Notes: generated by a model not told the origin, from the sequence alone. 64,000 bases of DNA from Straminergon stramineum (GCA_963920665.1 OY987271.1:9303350-9367349), one strand, 5' to 3'; positions 36,546 to 49,677 are shown, counted from the stretch's first letter. Program-made: numbers and translations.

Positions 36546-37160
36546 ATAGGCACTAGTTTAGGTTTGGGTTAGTCTCTAATGGGAATCTCACAATTGTTAA
36601 GCTTGATGATCTCTCGGACACTAAATGTTTTTCTCAAACACCTAATTGAACTCTCAATCACCTAACTAATCTTAGAAGTAAGGAATTGAAGTGTTTTTAG
36701 GCACTCCAAGCTTCTGAAGTTAAACACCATATTGATAGGGATTCTACCAAATATAGTTTAATATTCTTTTTATGGGATTTTGACTATAAAATCGAATATG
36801 AAAAAGCAAAAGCAACATTTTTTTTTGAGATCAAAGTGACTAAGGGAGTCAAGGGCTCATATCAAGCTCTTTCACACATGTATTTGTAGGTTTGGGCTAG
36901 ATTCTAAATTAATTTGGAAAGGGGATTTTGCAATTGATTTTATAAACTAAACTTGGGCTATCTTTGGAATAGATAATTCATCTACAAGCATGAAATTCAA
37001 GTGTTTTAGGTGCTCTGGGCTTCAACCATAAAGATAAAACACCAGATTAATGTGGACTTTATCAATTTCAATTTAACACTTTTTTCAGGGATTTTACCTA
37101 TAAACCTAATAATAAAATGCAAAAGTGAAAAAAGAAAACTTGGAGTTTGAAGTGATAATT
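36546..37160. repeat. Diverged tandem duplication, period about 340 bp
   Basis: Two copies begin GGTTTGGGTTAGTCTCTAA (about 36550) and GGTTTGGGCTAGATTCTAAA (about 36890). Both continue through AAGTGTTTTAGG-like, AAACACCA and GGGATTTTGACTATAAA-like blocks in the same order. Origin unknown. Confidence 0.65.
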
Positions 37161-37549
37161 CTAGGACTCAAATGCAACACCCATCATCCAAACTTCACCA
37201 ATCAAAATTTGAACCCATATACCAAATCCAATCAACTCATTCTAACGCACAAAACCTTAGAATTCTAGCCAATTTCCTTCCTCTAAACTTTCATCAATTT
37301 TCACCCATCTCTCTCACTAAAAAGGTGAACCTAATTTACAAATTCTCCTACACCATTCCTTCACGTAATCTCTACATTATCCTCCAAAGAATCTCCATAA
37401 TTCATGCCAAAACCCAATAAATCACAAAAGTATTATTCCCTCCTCAATCTTATATTCTCATGTCTTTTCAAGATCCTAAGCTTCTTCATGTCTTTTTGAG
37501 ATCCTAAGCTTCTCCATGTTTGCACTAGTCAAGTGCACAACTCCTTGCG

Positions 37550-38856
37550 TCATGTGCTTATCCCAAAAACAAGATGAATATTAAAAACATGATCCTCAAT
37601 TTGTTTGTGTATTGATGAGATTGACCATTGTTTGAAATAATTTGTAAAGCCACACCTCAAAAGTCTTTGTAAAATGACATCAACATGTTGTAATTTTGAC
37701 GTGCAATTCACCAATACAACACCCCCTAAAATACATGTACATTCTTTCTTCATCCATGAAAAAAATGCTTTTGCTTTATGCATAGACCAACAATCAATTA
37801 GCTAAATCATTTTCTAACTCTTTGGCAATGACATTTTGCCTACAATATGGAACAAGAATGCATTTTACAAATTATTGACATGTATTTAGGTTTGGCCAAT
37901 GGTTTTTTGTCTGACTGAAATGAAATCCATGATAAAAGCAATCCCTTCTACTTTGAAACTTCGGCAAGCAATAGTTTGCTTTGCTAGTGAAAATAACTAG
38001 GATAAAAAACAATGGATCATCAAATGTAGATGATATGCAACACATTACTTTTCACTTGTCTTCCAATTTAACCACTCAAATATCTTTTGAGGCTTTTTTT
38101 CCTACAAGTGTTCTGATCCCATTGGTACAAGGTGAATGCTTTCACAAAACACAATCCACATTCAATTTGTTAGATATATTCAAATGCTAAATTTTTCCAA
38201 ACAAGGAAATAATTATTGGAAATTAGAAGGTACACAAATATTCTTTAAAATAAAAAAGAGAATGTATCTTACATGTTTGATCAATGTTAACAACCAAGTT
38301 TGCAAGAATATCATATGCTTGTACCAAGTAAGCAACCCTCCCAATTTGATGGAAGTTTTCCACATATTGTAGTTGTACATCGATTGTTCTAGTGTAATTA
38401 TTTCCTCAAGAACCCTTGTATGCAATATATGCAATGATACTTTAAAGTTTTCTAGAAGCTCATGAACACAAGCAATAATGAAACCCAAAATGATTGGCTG
38501 CACAATTCTAGCATTCCAAGATTGATTTGCTTTTCTCATTGCCATATTTAATTTACACAAATCTTGTATCAAATGAGGTCCAGATGCAAGTGGTCCTTCA
38601 TGGGAAGTTGATGGAATGAATTTCTTCTTTTCTGGAACATGAGGAACATATTTGGCTTCAATTTTTTATCTTCAGTAAACCAAGTGTTCAAACTACTAAG
38701 AGCAAGTTTGTTAAAGCAGCTTGAATTTGTCATAGGTTTCTTGTACAACAAACAAATGTCAAAGCACATGAGATAAAATTGACTAAAATTTGTATATGGA
38801 AATTCTTCAAATGTTGCATGAAAAAAACAAAGAAGATACTTGGACACAAATATCAT
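37550..38856 (-). pseudogene. Possible degraded coding region, unidentified
   Basis: Three minus-strand frames follow one another: 38856-38569, 38572-38213 and 37783-37550. The middle one (119 codons, WNARIVQPIILGFIIACVHE) and the last (HVDVILQRLLRCGFTNYFKQ) read like protein rather than random AT-rich translation. I do not recognise a family and see no start context or splice sites that would join them. It may be the remnant of an element-borne gene, or chance. Confidence 0.25.
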
Positions 38857-38879
38857 TTGATGAATTTACAAGTACATTG

Positions 38880-39987
38880 ATTCAAGTACTTGTGAGCCAA
38901 ATTCCAAATAGTGCAATGCTACAAGGTTATTAGAAAGATTTGTCCTTTCTTTTGTCCCCTTAGCCTCAGACAAGTGGTAGATAAAAACATTGAGTAATTT
39001 TTTTTCAATTTTTCAATTAGTTTCATATTTTTAAACTATCCTCAATTGAAAGTCTATTTTGGCCATTTTGGAGGATTTTGTACTAAAATTTTGCCCCCAA
39101 AATGCAAAATTTGAAGGTCAAAATTATAATTATACAAAGACTTCTACTAACATTATACAAGCTTATGAAGAGATTTTCTAAAAATAAGAAAGTGTCCACC
39201 TTCCATATGTACTCAAAGTGCAATAACTTTGCACACATGCAAAGAATAAATTTTTTTCCGAAGATGCAAATGGTTGAGAAGAAGAATCTTCAAAGTAAGA
39301 AAAACAAATTTTTAGTGTATTTTTTTGAATCTTTTTAACATTTTCTAAAAATAAAATTCCAAAGTATCTATATTTTTAGTAGTTTTCATCACTCTTTATT
39401 TGTGCATAACTTTTAGAGATAAATTTTTTCTAGGCCTCAATTTTTACATATATTATTTTGAATGCTTTAAGAATGATCTATATTTCATTTCCTTTAAAAA
39501 AAGTAATTTAGAGAGTTATAGTGAGTTGTGGATTGTGAGTTTTTTAATAAAAAATTTGAAATCATGTTCTTCGTTTTGTGATTCCTAAAAGTTTTGACCA
39601 AGGATGGTTTTTTTGGCATTATAGTGCCAAATTGCAATTAAAAAATTAATTTGGCTAAAAAATGGCAACAAACCATGAAGTTTTTTGCCTAAAAATTTCA
39701 AATTAAAAAAATTCTTGGATGAAATTTCAAGATTGTGGATGAAAACAAAATTATGGACATGGAATAAGTGCTAAGGTAATATTTCTATCAAATATGTAGA
39801 CAAAATTTGAAATTTAGAGCACCACTAAAACATTTTACATCACCACTTTAGCACTTTATAAAAATTGAAATATAAACCCTAGTTGTGACTCATTCTCTTT
39901 GGAGTTTTTATGTGAAAGTTATATTTCATGGATTGAAAGAGGGTTATTTGATGTATAGTTTGAGAGTAGAATTTTTGAGCGTTCATA
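38880..39987. other. AT-rich sequence, nothing recognised
   Basis: Long A and T runs and short frames without motif. No partner repeat was found in the window. Confidence 0.4.
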
Positions 39988-40819
39988 GGGTGATTACACA
40001 AAACACTTGTACTATTTGTTGTGTTTGTGATTTTTAGCCTTTTAGTACTTTTCTACTATGAGACTCCTTGAATACTATTGGAAAGATGTATGGAATATGA
40101 AATCTTGATGGTGAATTGGATTTTAGATCTACTATTCTAACAATATATGATGTTTATCATTGGATGGCAAGGATGGATGGCAATACTTAATTTACCATAA
40201 AACAATCCCCATGACAAACCACAGACGTTATAGGCCCTCCAAAGTACTATTGAGTCTTTATATGTACCCTAAAATACTATTTTGAACCACAAGCTGCAAT
40301 TTATGCTAGAAAAGAGACTTTCACAATTTTTATTTTAAAAAATTAGAAAATGCACTTGTTGGCAACTAAGAGCAAAGAAGGAAGATCAAAGCTAGAACCA
40401 AAAAAACATTTTTAAGTCAACATAAATTCAACTAGAATTTAATACTGTTTAGGCCAATTCCAAACACACTTAGAACATGTTTTTGGAAATTCCTCTTTTG
40501 AGAAGGAGTATTTCTATTAGTAAAGTTGGTTGACAAAATCTAATGATGTAACTCTTTAAAAAAGGTACTTGATAGTACTAAAGAGTAAAGACTACCCAAA
40601 ATGTATGAGTGACATGTATTTGAAATTCAATCTTATATATTGAAATTCTTTTGAAAAAATTGAAATAATTGAAATACATTTTCTATTGTTGTAGGAAGAT
40701 TACGTCTGAATTCTATGTTCATTCAATCATTTTTGAAATACTTATGGAATTATGGTACAAAATAATTTTTGCATTGGAAATGTGATGGAAAATAGGATAG
40801 GTGTTTCTTGCTATCACCC
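39988..40819. mobile_element. Diverged family E-like element, 832 bp
   Basis: The left end GGGTGATTACACAAAACACT and the right end, which inverts to GGGTGATAGCAAGAAACACC, pair as terminal repeats. The right end keeps the AAATAGGA block seen in the other E right ends. The flanks are CATA and AATA, a 4-bp duplication with one mismatch. The interior differs from the 735-bp copy, so this is a separate subfamily. Confidence 0.65.
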
Positions 40820-40852
40820 AATAATTATTTATTTAGGACATATCTAATTTTG

Positions 40853-41708
40853 ATATTTGATATACCTATGTAATAGATTTTTAGCTTTATGAAAAGCTAT
40901 CACACTCTTCTTTAGGATTTAGGGAGTGAAAGATATGGGCTTGGAGGTAAAATAGTGTTGAACTACCTTTGAATTGAGAAAAGGAAACTTTGACCTGCTA
41001 TAAATGTTCTATACTATGAGTTTTTGAATTGAAATATGGAGAGTTAGTAGAAATTTGTATTAGCTTTTTCAAAAGCTATTACACTTTTAGTTTGGAAATA
41101 GGAAGTGAGAAATATAGACTTGGAAGTAAAGTAGTGTTGAACTACCATTGAATTGGAGAGAGCTTTGATTGGCTATAAAAGTTGGACAATAGGAAACTAT
41201 TACTTGAAATTTAGGAAAATTATTAGATTTTTGAAAAGTTATCACATTCTTGGTTTGAAGTTTTAGAGCGACTTTGGCACTCAAATGAGTATTGGATACA
41301 TCTTGAAAGGATTTTGTGTAGCTTATACACAACTCATATTACCTCTATACAAATTTATAGTATTTGATTTGATTTATACGACAATATATGAGATATATTT
41401 AAGTACATATATGACTTAATATATTATAAGAAGAATATTTAAGTGTCAGTTTGACTTGATCTATTATATAAGACATATACAAATATTTATAAAACTCATA
41501 TATGTATTATTCTTGCTTGATTACATTATGTTTTATGTACTTCACATGATTATTGATATCTATCTATTTGTAAATGGACATTTATATGAGGAGTACATTC
41601 ACCATATCTCATCTTACATTTGATTTTGAGATCCTTCGTGTCCTCAGTCAAATCTAATTGCAACTAGAAATTCAATATTTTCCCGAAGCACACCTTCTCT
41701 ACTTGAAC
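40853..41708 (+). repeat. Diverged foldback right arm with ~180-bp units
   Basis: Units with GAAAAGCTATCACACT (near 40893), AAAAGCTATTACACT (41074) and GAAAAGTTATCACATTCT (41233) correspond to the 178-bp units of the foldback right arm (11150-11630). The outer end GCACACCTTCTCTACTTGAA near 41690 matches the foldback terminus. No inverted partner arm was found nearby, so this copy is truncated. Confidence 0.7.
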
Positions 41709-43409
41709 ACTATTGCTTCAATTAGAGGTCATTTTTCTTCATCAAACCAATTTACATAGGAAACCCTCTTCTTTCCCATGACTTGTACAAATAAAATACC
41801 AATGATGGAGAACCAAATGTTGCATCATTTGGCATTGATGAGTTTAGATGAGAAAATTGAAGGAGGATTTTGGGGGTCTTCTTATTGGTCTCTTGAGACA
41901 AGTGAAAGCAATAGCATCATTGAAATCTTGAGCAGACTCTTTTATTTAGAGGTTTGAGCAATCTTTTGAAATTAAAAATTCTTTTATTTTCCATTCATAG
42001 ATTTTAAAAACCCTATTAGAGAAAGTTGTTTGGTAGCCATTACAACACTTATAAAATTTGCCATAAATATATATCAAAATTGAAGTATGTTTATTAAAAT
42101 ATCCCTACCAAAGTCCAAAAAGACTAAACCCCCCAAATTAGGCCCATCTTTTTTTGAGAGTTTAAAGTAGATCCTATATGAACTTCTTTCTATTCTAATT
42201 TATTTGTTTTTTGACCTATATATGCAATGTTCTTCATTGGTTATGGTGATATGAAATTTTGTTTCATCTAAGTTATATTTCTTACAATGTGACAACTTAA
42301 ATTTGACATTTTAAAACTATAAATCCTTGGTCCTTTAAGGGTTAATAAAATTCACCTAGAAAAAGTTGCCAAACATATATGTAAGACTTCTGAAATAGAA
42401 AAATAACACCATTGCAAAGCTTAGGTCGTGTCAACAAAATGTACCTTTAAAGACCTCAATGTTGAACTCAATGCAAAGTTATTAAATTAGAGCATTCAAT
42501 TCAAGACTCTTCTCATATGCCCTCAAACTCTCCTTCATTTGATTCATCTAATTCATCACCATATATTTGAATTCTCTACAAACCTAAACTTCTATTTTAT
42601 ACAAAAATAAATTGGCAAGATCTCTTTGATTTACACCTGCACTTCCTAGCTCTATTCCTAATTGCATCTATAAGTGAAAAAACTCAACAAGTTTGAATGA
42701 ACACTTACAATGCTTCCAAAAACTACCAAATCTTAACACACAATTCACACATGAGCATATAATGTCCATAACTAAACTTTAAACATCCAACAAAAGCAAA
42801 TTGGCTACACATTGTTTGGTTGAAAATTAAATTAGAAATCACTTTTCAATGACGTGAAGCAACAAAAGTAGAGCTATAAATTCAGAACAAACAACTTGAA
42901 GCATCAATGGGGAAGAGAGGCTTTTAAAAAAATTGTGGAGGAGTGGCAATATTGCTATGGAGGAAGAGCATCGAAAAGTATGGAAGAGCATTTCCTAAAA
43001 TAATTGAGGAGGAGCAGCAATATCGTTGTGAGAGAGGAGTATTGAAAAATGTGGAAGAAAGGCTTCAAGTAATAAGTCATTGGATTGGCATCATTACAGA
43101 ACATTGAAAATGAAGAAAGAGAAACTTTGAAAATTGGTAACTACGGCAATGGTGCCTAAATATCATTGGCAAAGAGGATCAACAACAATGCCAAAACATC
43201 ACTACAAGGAGGAGAGTTGAAAAATTTGGAAGATTCAAAAACCAATTCAAGCTGTCAAATTGTCAAAAACCCAAAATTAAATTATTTCTGCCCTTGGATG
43301 CCAAATTTGATTTGAACTTATGATAAATTGATAATCCTTTTTCTTAACAATTCGTAATTTGCACAATTCCTAATTGGGAGCCAATGTGATAGTTCACATA
43401 ATGCAATCA
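41709..43409. other. AT-rich region with a lone family B end and short repeats
   Basis: The sequence GGTCCTTTAAGGGTTAA at 42329-42345 matches the family B right terminus plus TTAA. A convincing left terminus was not found, so it is a relic. A block of about 70 bp (GGAGGAGTGGCAATATTGC and GGAGGAGCAGCAATATCG) occurs twice at 42940-43080, with a weak third at about 43205. Nothing else was recognised. Confidence 0.45.
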
Positions 43410-43450
43410 GGAGTGATTGCACAAAACACCTGTCAATTTTGTTGCGTTTT
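43410..43450 (+). mobile_element. Isolated left end of an E-like element
   Basis: GGAGTGATTGCACAAAACAC is close to the left terminus at 39988, and the following TTTTGTTGCGTTTT block is shared too. The matching right end is not evident downstream, so only this terminus is called. Confidence 0.45.
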
Positions 43451-43520
43451 AAGACTCATATTTTTTTTTGAGATCTTTAAAATTTGAAAAAAAATGGATT
43501 AAAAAAAAGTTTAAAAAAAA

Positions 43521-43550
43521 ATCTATCTATCTATCTATCTATCTATCTGT
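43521..43550. repeat. (ATCT)n microsatellite
   Basis: About seven units of ATCT in a row, ending ATCTGT, preceded by an A run. A simple sequence repeat. Confidence 0.95.
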
Positions 43551-44439
43551 ATGGTCAATGTATAAACCTATAAGATGAAGGTTACCACCAAAAGAGAATC
43601 ATAGAAAAAAATTTTAAGTAGGAGAACTAGGTAAATGTCAAATCTCAAGAAAATATATACTTTGATGTTTTAGTTAGGACAAAATAGGAAAGAAATTAAA
43701 TAAAGAAAAGAAAAATTGGACCTTTGAGGCAATTCTTTGGAGATGGTCATTTGCCAAAAATCTCACCAAAGTAATTCCTTACATGTTTTGAAATGCAATT
43801 AGAAAGAGGCTCACTTTGTGGATTTCTATGTGACTTATAATTAACTATTTTTAGAAATCCTTTGAATTATAGCTAGAAGTCTACTACAAGACCATCTCCT
43901 CTAAATTTCAGCTCCAAATTTGATTCTTCGGAAAATATTTTGTTAAAAAGAAATTGGCAAGTGTGATATAAAATTGAAGACTATTTTAAGACAAGAATTT
44001 TAAATTCCAAAAATTAGACTAGGTGTACTACATGAATACCTTACAAATGCCTCATTATTTCTTGATGTTGTGGTCAAATGGAGTGCTACTAGTGGTGATG
44101 CTCATAGATCACAATTTTGGTGCTTCAAGGATTTTGATCCTATGTTTTTCACAAGCTCCAACTCTTGGTCCCTCATTGTACACACTTTACAATTTACTAT
44201 TCTAAAAACCTCCCCATTGATGCTATTGGCCTTCAATTATTGTGGCATAAATATCTATTGTTGATCTAGTTTTGTAAGGACATAAACGTCAACACGGATG
44301 TTTTGTGTCTCATTGATGACAAAGAATCTTCCTACATAGGACAAAAGTGCAATTGTTGATCCATGAAATTTTGTGCAAAAAGGAGAGATCTTGCACCGTA
44401 GTTTGACCTCCAATGAGTATTTTTGGATTTTATAAAGTA

Positions 44440-45060
44440 GATGATGTCACACGGGGTTACGAAAGGGAGGATTTCCACGGTCACCAGTCGTCCTTTCGGC
44501 TTAACTGATCCTGTGCTGAGCTTAGCAAGGCCAGTCCGGATGGAAAGTCTGTGTGGCCCAGCAAGCGGCAGATCTGTCATGAACATGGCTGCTATAATAA
44601 GCTTAACGTAGCATCGGAGAGAGAGTCGGATAGGCTTCATGAGTGTTTTGCTTTTCCTTTCTCCTTTTTCCTTTTTCCTTTTCATCTCAGATCGACAGAG
44701 TGTGCTGCAGTCTGTTTTTTCCGGTACTTCCTTACTGCAGTTGTGGTCCCAATGTCTGATTGTCTGATCGCACCCAGCGCCTGATAAATGCACTTTGGTT
44801 CAGATTGGAACTGCGGAACTGGGTTCTCAGGTATCCGGAGTTCCGGACTGGCTAGGCATGTTTTTTCAGCACTGCAGGCGCCCACAAATCCTTTCGCAGG
44901 GACGGAGGAGCTACCTTACAATGGAACTTTCACAAATTCAAACATGTAACGTACTGTGTAAAGTGACCTCCTCGAAAGAATGTCGTTCCTGCAGTGGCAG
45001 TGATATGTGAGAGGAGGACAATCTTTTGGGGAAGCCACTGTTCACGGTAGGGTACAATAC
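44440..45060. other. Less AT-rich segment, possible host-gene remnant
   Basis: The base composition changes sharply here to more balanced DNA without the family motifs seen elsewhere. Open frames exist on both strands: 44793-44332 on minus (153 codons, containing GSVKPKGRLVTVEILPF), and 44551-44784 and 44795-45010 on plus. None has a domain I recognise, and the frames overlap, so I cannot choose. It may be an exon or promoter of a host gene together with 46500-47760, split by AT-rich insertions. Confidence 0.25.
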
Positions 45061-46500
45061 TCTTACAGACTGACTGTAATTGTGCTATTCAAAGAATTTT
45101 GCATAATATAGAATATAATTGGCATTTCTTTGTCTTGCATAATTAACAATTGTCTCAAATGCAATCCCAATCAATCATATGGAGTACCATTTTCCATTTT
45201 CAAAAACATACAACTGTAGGCACTAGTCTACGTTTGTAAATAGAGTCGTTACCTTCTCCATTCTCCAAAAATTCATCAAAATTGCACAATCGACCTATTC
45301 TTGATCAGATTGTTCCAATGGATTCAATGGAAAAAATTGTCCAAGGTCTCATTGTTGTTCATGAACTATTAGTGAGGTTCACATTTTGAATTTTCTACAA
45401 ATGTAGTTGCAAAAGCCACCTAGTGGCCTTGTGGTCCTTTAGGAGGTAATTCCCTACATGGTTGCAATGGTCGATGATTCAAAAATTTCCTACAATTTTG
45501 TGAAAAATGAATGAACTCCGGGTACACAACTTCCATATTATATGGCCTTGATTATAATCACTTATAATACATTTTAATCCAATCTTAAGGGATGTAATTT
45601 GTTCTAATGTAGAATAATCTTGTAGCCCTTTTAATAAGGAATCCTTGAAAAATGTACTTAGGTACATGAAACAAATATTTTTCAAGACAATAATAGCATT
45701 AAAAACCTAATTATATGAGTTTTTTTAATACATGTATCATAGGCCAAGCTAGGCAACTTTTGGGGCTTTCTAATAAAAATTTAATTTTAACTAAATACTA
45801 GAACCAACTTCTTTGTATATATTTTTAGAAACTATGCATAGGTGTTTCAATTCTTCATATATATTGTGAGTTTTTTTCTAAAATGTATGCAATTCAACAT
45901 TTTCTACATTTAATTTTCTTTTAATTTGATCTTCACCTAGCTTTTTGGTCTTTTGAATTCGATGTAATTTTAACAAGAGCTGCCTTCTAAGTTGTTTTAA
46001 TGCTGATGACCCTTATATATAATACAAGAGTTGCGTACCCGAGGAATGAAATTTTAACCATGTGTAGAAATTGCATGATGTTATTCATTGAAGCTATAAA
46101 AACATGACTTAATAAATCAATTCTACATTAAAAGTTGCCATAATAGCATACTTTTACAATTTCCAATACATTAGAATGTGAAAGAGCACTATTGGGATCA
46201 AAAATAAGGGTCACCATTGGACTCAAGACAATTGGGGGTCTCTATAACTTTTCCTCTTTGCTTTTGCTTCAAACTTGTTGCTATCTTTTTGCATTAAAGA
46301 TATACCTCAAGGTGAGAAGTTTATCTACTTCTAAAGTAGTCTACTCTAGAAGGTGGCCCATGTTCTAAAATTGATCATGATAGAGAGGTATATTTTGCTT
46401 TCTTCAATGTACCAACTGTGTACATTTCAAGTGGCAGTCGCTTTTAGTGAGCATAGCTTTTCAACTTCCAAAAATTGTAACTAATTCCAAGGTCCAAAAA
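45061..46500. other. AT-rich interval, nothing recognised
   Basis: Sequence like the surrounding repeat-rich DNA. A motif GGTCCTTTAGGAGGTAA at about 45433 recalls the family B terminus with two changes, but no left partner was found. No gene. Confidence 0.35.
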
Positions 46501-46609
46501 AAATTAGAAACGACTTGCGTTCGACGCCAATTCCATTTTCTTTCCTAAGAAAATTTACTGAAAATTGTTTCAAGGAGTTTAGCTCCCCGAAAAGGCAATC
46601 AGCTCTTCA

Positions 46610-47016
46610 ATGGTCGGTTTAAGAGAAGACTACCTTAGTTTTAAATCTTTCAGACTGAATGTCTCGGGTCAAATCAATTTCTTTACCGTATGTAACACAA
46701 CTAATAAGCTCAGTACAAAAGCCTTGTACCGGTATCAGGAGGGCATGGTAGCAAGATTAAACCGAAGAGGATTGATCAGCAATTGCAGAGTCACAACCTG
46801 CATAGGCAGTCATTCCCAACATGTTTCACCAAATAATCTATCCCTCCGAGGCGTAGGAATGAGAAACCTCCCGTTAACTTCTAGGAACGTTGGAGGGATT
46901 TGCGCATGATTGCGTCATCATTGTGGTATACATACAGAGCAAGTTGAAGGGCTCAGCAAGCTCTCGAAATCTAGCGTGCGACGGCCTCTTGTTGCAGAGC
47001 CCAGGATGATAAACCA
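46610..47016 (+). CDS. Possible exon, unidentified protein
   Basis: A frame starting ATG at 46610 gives 99 codons (MVGLREDYLSFKSFRLNVSG at the start) to a TGA at 46907-46909. Past this stop the same frame stays open to 47016 (VEGLSKLSKSSVRRPLVAEP). It meets an excellent 5' splice site, CCAG followed by GTGAGTAAGG at 47017. The Ser- and Arg-rich character could suit an organelle-targeting leader, but this is guesswork. Either the exon starts after the TGA, or the TGA is a lesion. Base composition supports a host gene rather than a repeat. The family is not recognised. Confidence 0.25.
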
Positions 47017-47303
47017 GGTGAGTAAGGGCGGATTGGATCAAGAAATCTGTTTCGACACTGTCGAGTAACGTTGCTGAGTCCTGCTCGGGTCCGACTGAGG
47101 ATGCTCTAATGCCCCCCGCCTCATATTGATTACTTCAACCGTATCGATCGTGGACAGATCAGGGAAGAAAAAGGGAAAAAAGAGTGCCAGTAAAGCCACA
47201 TACAATTATGTTCTGCATCGTTATTACCGAGAATTGACAAATTGACGAGAAGTAGTTGAAGTTTGTCAGTTATACGGTATTTGCTGCAGTTGCGGAATGA
47301 TTC

Positions 47304-47516
47304 ATGTCTCGGAATGTTTGCTTTCTTTTTCCGCAAGCCTCGTCCACATCGAAGCTTCCTGCTGTTGTCTTTTCTCCTTGTCTCTTTGCTGTAGGGGATC
47401 ATCAAACTTCAAAAGCCGGTAGGATGACGACGGAACTCCAGTCTGAAGCAACTGAAGGAATCTTATTAACTTATCAAGCTTCCATCAACGGCACTGGCTC
47501 ATCCTCAGTTCACTAG
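47304..47516 (+). CDS. Short open frame, unidentified
   Basis: 70 codons starting MSRNVCFLFPQASSTSKLPA and ending at 47516, in the less AT-rich stretch downstream of the splice donor at 47017. It contains an internal CTGTAG that could serve as an acceptor near 47395. It could be part of the same host transcript. No domain recognised. Confidence 0.2.
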   Translation: MSRNVCFLFPQASSTSKLPAVVFSPCLFAVGDHQTSKAGRMTTELQSEATEGILLTYQASINGTGSSSVH

Positions 47517-47989
47517 CGCCCGCCGGCGCCAGCTAGCTTCATGCATAACAATGTCTAGCAATGAGGCAGGGTCCTTTTGCTTCCTTGAAAAGCGGACCCG
47601 TAGCAGTGAACATAATTGTATTATATGGCTCCTCGGCCTTTGAATTAACTGAGAAATTCCTCCTCGGTATCTTCGGTATCCTCGGTATCTAACAAAGCAT
47701 CTTACTTTCCCAGCACGGGGAGGACTATTGCCTCGTCGTACAATGTTGAATTTATAAAATGTTACGAGGGCCGTTCATGTTTCCTTTTCTCATGTAACCT
47801 AGCCTATATCAGCCCCCCCAAAAAAAATTCACAGATTTTTACCAGAATCGAACCCTATGAATCTCATTTCTGGTACTAGCTACCTTAGGCCCTTAGCACT
47901 AAAAATGGGTGAAAAAATGGGTGAAGTTGTCACTTCACATAACATTTATTTATTCATTTATCAAGAAGGATATTCAAGGATCCAATTAA

Positions 47990-49677
47990 CTCTGAAAGAA
48001 TCATGGCCTTTTTTGTCATCAAAAAACACTCAAAACTGCCATTTCTATTGCAAAGAGTAAAAAAACTTTGAAAATCAATTTTTTTGCACATCAAGTCATT
48101 GGATCTTACACCTAAGTGACCTAACTAGTATAAGAATGCGTGGAAAAAATTTCAGAAATTTTGACCACATAGATTGCAAGATATTTGCTTTTAAAGTAAA
48201 GAAAGCAAATTTCCTTGCACCTGGCATAACTAAATTATTTGACTTTGAACCATCTTAACTTAAATTTTTTGCACTATAGAGTTGAGAGTTTTAAATATTT
48301 ATGGTGGAGAGTTGAGTTGAGGGTCTGGCAAAAAAAATTTTAAGATTTTTTTTTCTTCTTAAAACAACTAAATTTTCATGCTTAAGAAAATTGTAAAATA
48401 GAAGTAGGTATGAGATAGAGGAAAATTATCAATATCTCTAAGATGGAATTGAAACACACTAGTTCTAATGACAAGATTTTTCTAGCAAGCAAACTAAACT
48501 ATATGGAACTTTCTTTTTGAATTTTTTTGAAAATGGGGTTCGAAAACTAATCCAACACATTGTTTTCTCAAGAAGTTGCTAATTTGCTATGATTGCTTGG
48601 AAAACAAGATGCTACGTAACTTTTACATTGCTTATCCAAATGGAATGAATCAAAGCTTTCCATCAATTCCATGTAGAAAAATATATAATCTATGAGAAAA
48701 AAAAATTCAGAAATTCAAGTTATTGTGAATTTTTTTGATGCCCAGTCTCCCATGTTTCAAGCTTATTTGGCATAGCTTTTGTTCTTGGACACCAAGGGTG
48801 ATTGAAAGAAACACTTTACGTATTTGAATCAAAAATGCAGTTTTTGGCCATAGGACTAGCAATACTATGCAGAACTATTAAAACAATACGTCATCAGCAC
48901 GCTGACAAATCTAATCTATACGATTGATTTGGTACTAAGTAGTACTATGCAATACTATAGACTTTTGTGGGGTACTGTAGAAGCTAGTGGGAGCATAAAA
49001 TAGCAAAATAAGGGTTTGTGGACCTTTTCATTTTTAGTAATTCAAAATAAATTTTAAAAAATTATGTAAAAAAAGCTATTCTTTTAGAGAAGACTATGCT
49101 TGCATTGCACCAAAAAAATCATGTAGAAATTTTTTCCCCCCTTCGTAGCCTTTGTGCAAAGGAAGGTCATTTTGCCCCCATGTGTGCAACCGACATGTTT
49201 CTATTTTCATAGAAACTCATTGTCAGTCCTTATAATGTTAGTAGACCTCCAACATGTCGAATTTGTGGCTTTGAATTTGCATTTTTGGGTAAAAAAAGAA
49301 GACAAAAAAACTCCAAAATCACCAAAATATACATCCAAATAGGGGCAATTTTAGAATAGTAAACTAATTTTGAAAAATTTGAAAAAAAATTGAATGTCTG
49401 CAACTATTACATGTACCTTCAGTCCAAATTTCACGCCAAACAAAAAAATGATGCAAAATTTATGAGCAAAAAAGCACTTGTCCAAGGATAAAAAGATAAA
49501 AAATAGGACAAGTGTTTCTTGCAATCACCCCCAATTGAAATAAAAAATTATATTACTCAAAAGCTAATGTATTTTTTATCTTAAGAAAAAGTTTTACAAA
49601 ATCATGACAAAAATTGAGATCATAGATACTTGCCTAAAATCCAATTTGTCCTACAAAGGGACAAGGTCCTTTAGGGG
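47990..49677 (+). mobile_element. Family B TTAA element carrying a family E insertion
   Basis: Left TTAA at 47986-47989 followed by CTCTGAAAG; right end GGTCCTTTAGGGG, with TTAA at 49678-49681. The interior (CAAAACTGCCATTTCTATTG near 48031, CATAGCTTTTGTTCTTGG near 48772) matches copies at 673 and 15392. Without the 735-bp E element and its 4-bp duplication it would be about 949 bp, the same as the full-length copies. Confidence 0.85.
48796..49530. mobile_element. Family E element, intact 735-bp copy
   Basis: The ends are GGGTGATTGAAAGAAACACT and AAGTGTTTCTTGCAATCACC, then CC. The flank is CCAA at 48792-48795 and 49531-49534. The related family B copy at 15392 has the continuous sequence GGGCACTAATTGAAAAA (near 16154) at this point, so the CCAA duplication is proven by an empty site. 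It contains no coding sequence. It aligns with both halves of the copy that the CACTA element has split. Confidence 0.92.

Noticed and set aside
44283..44320. The right end of the E-like element starting at 43410
   Set aside because: The similarity (GGATGTTTTGTGTCTCATTG) is weak and no target duplication is found.
45433..45449. A sixth family B right end
   Set aside because: Two mismatches in the terminus plus TTAA, no matching interior, and no left end.
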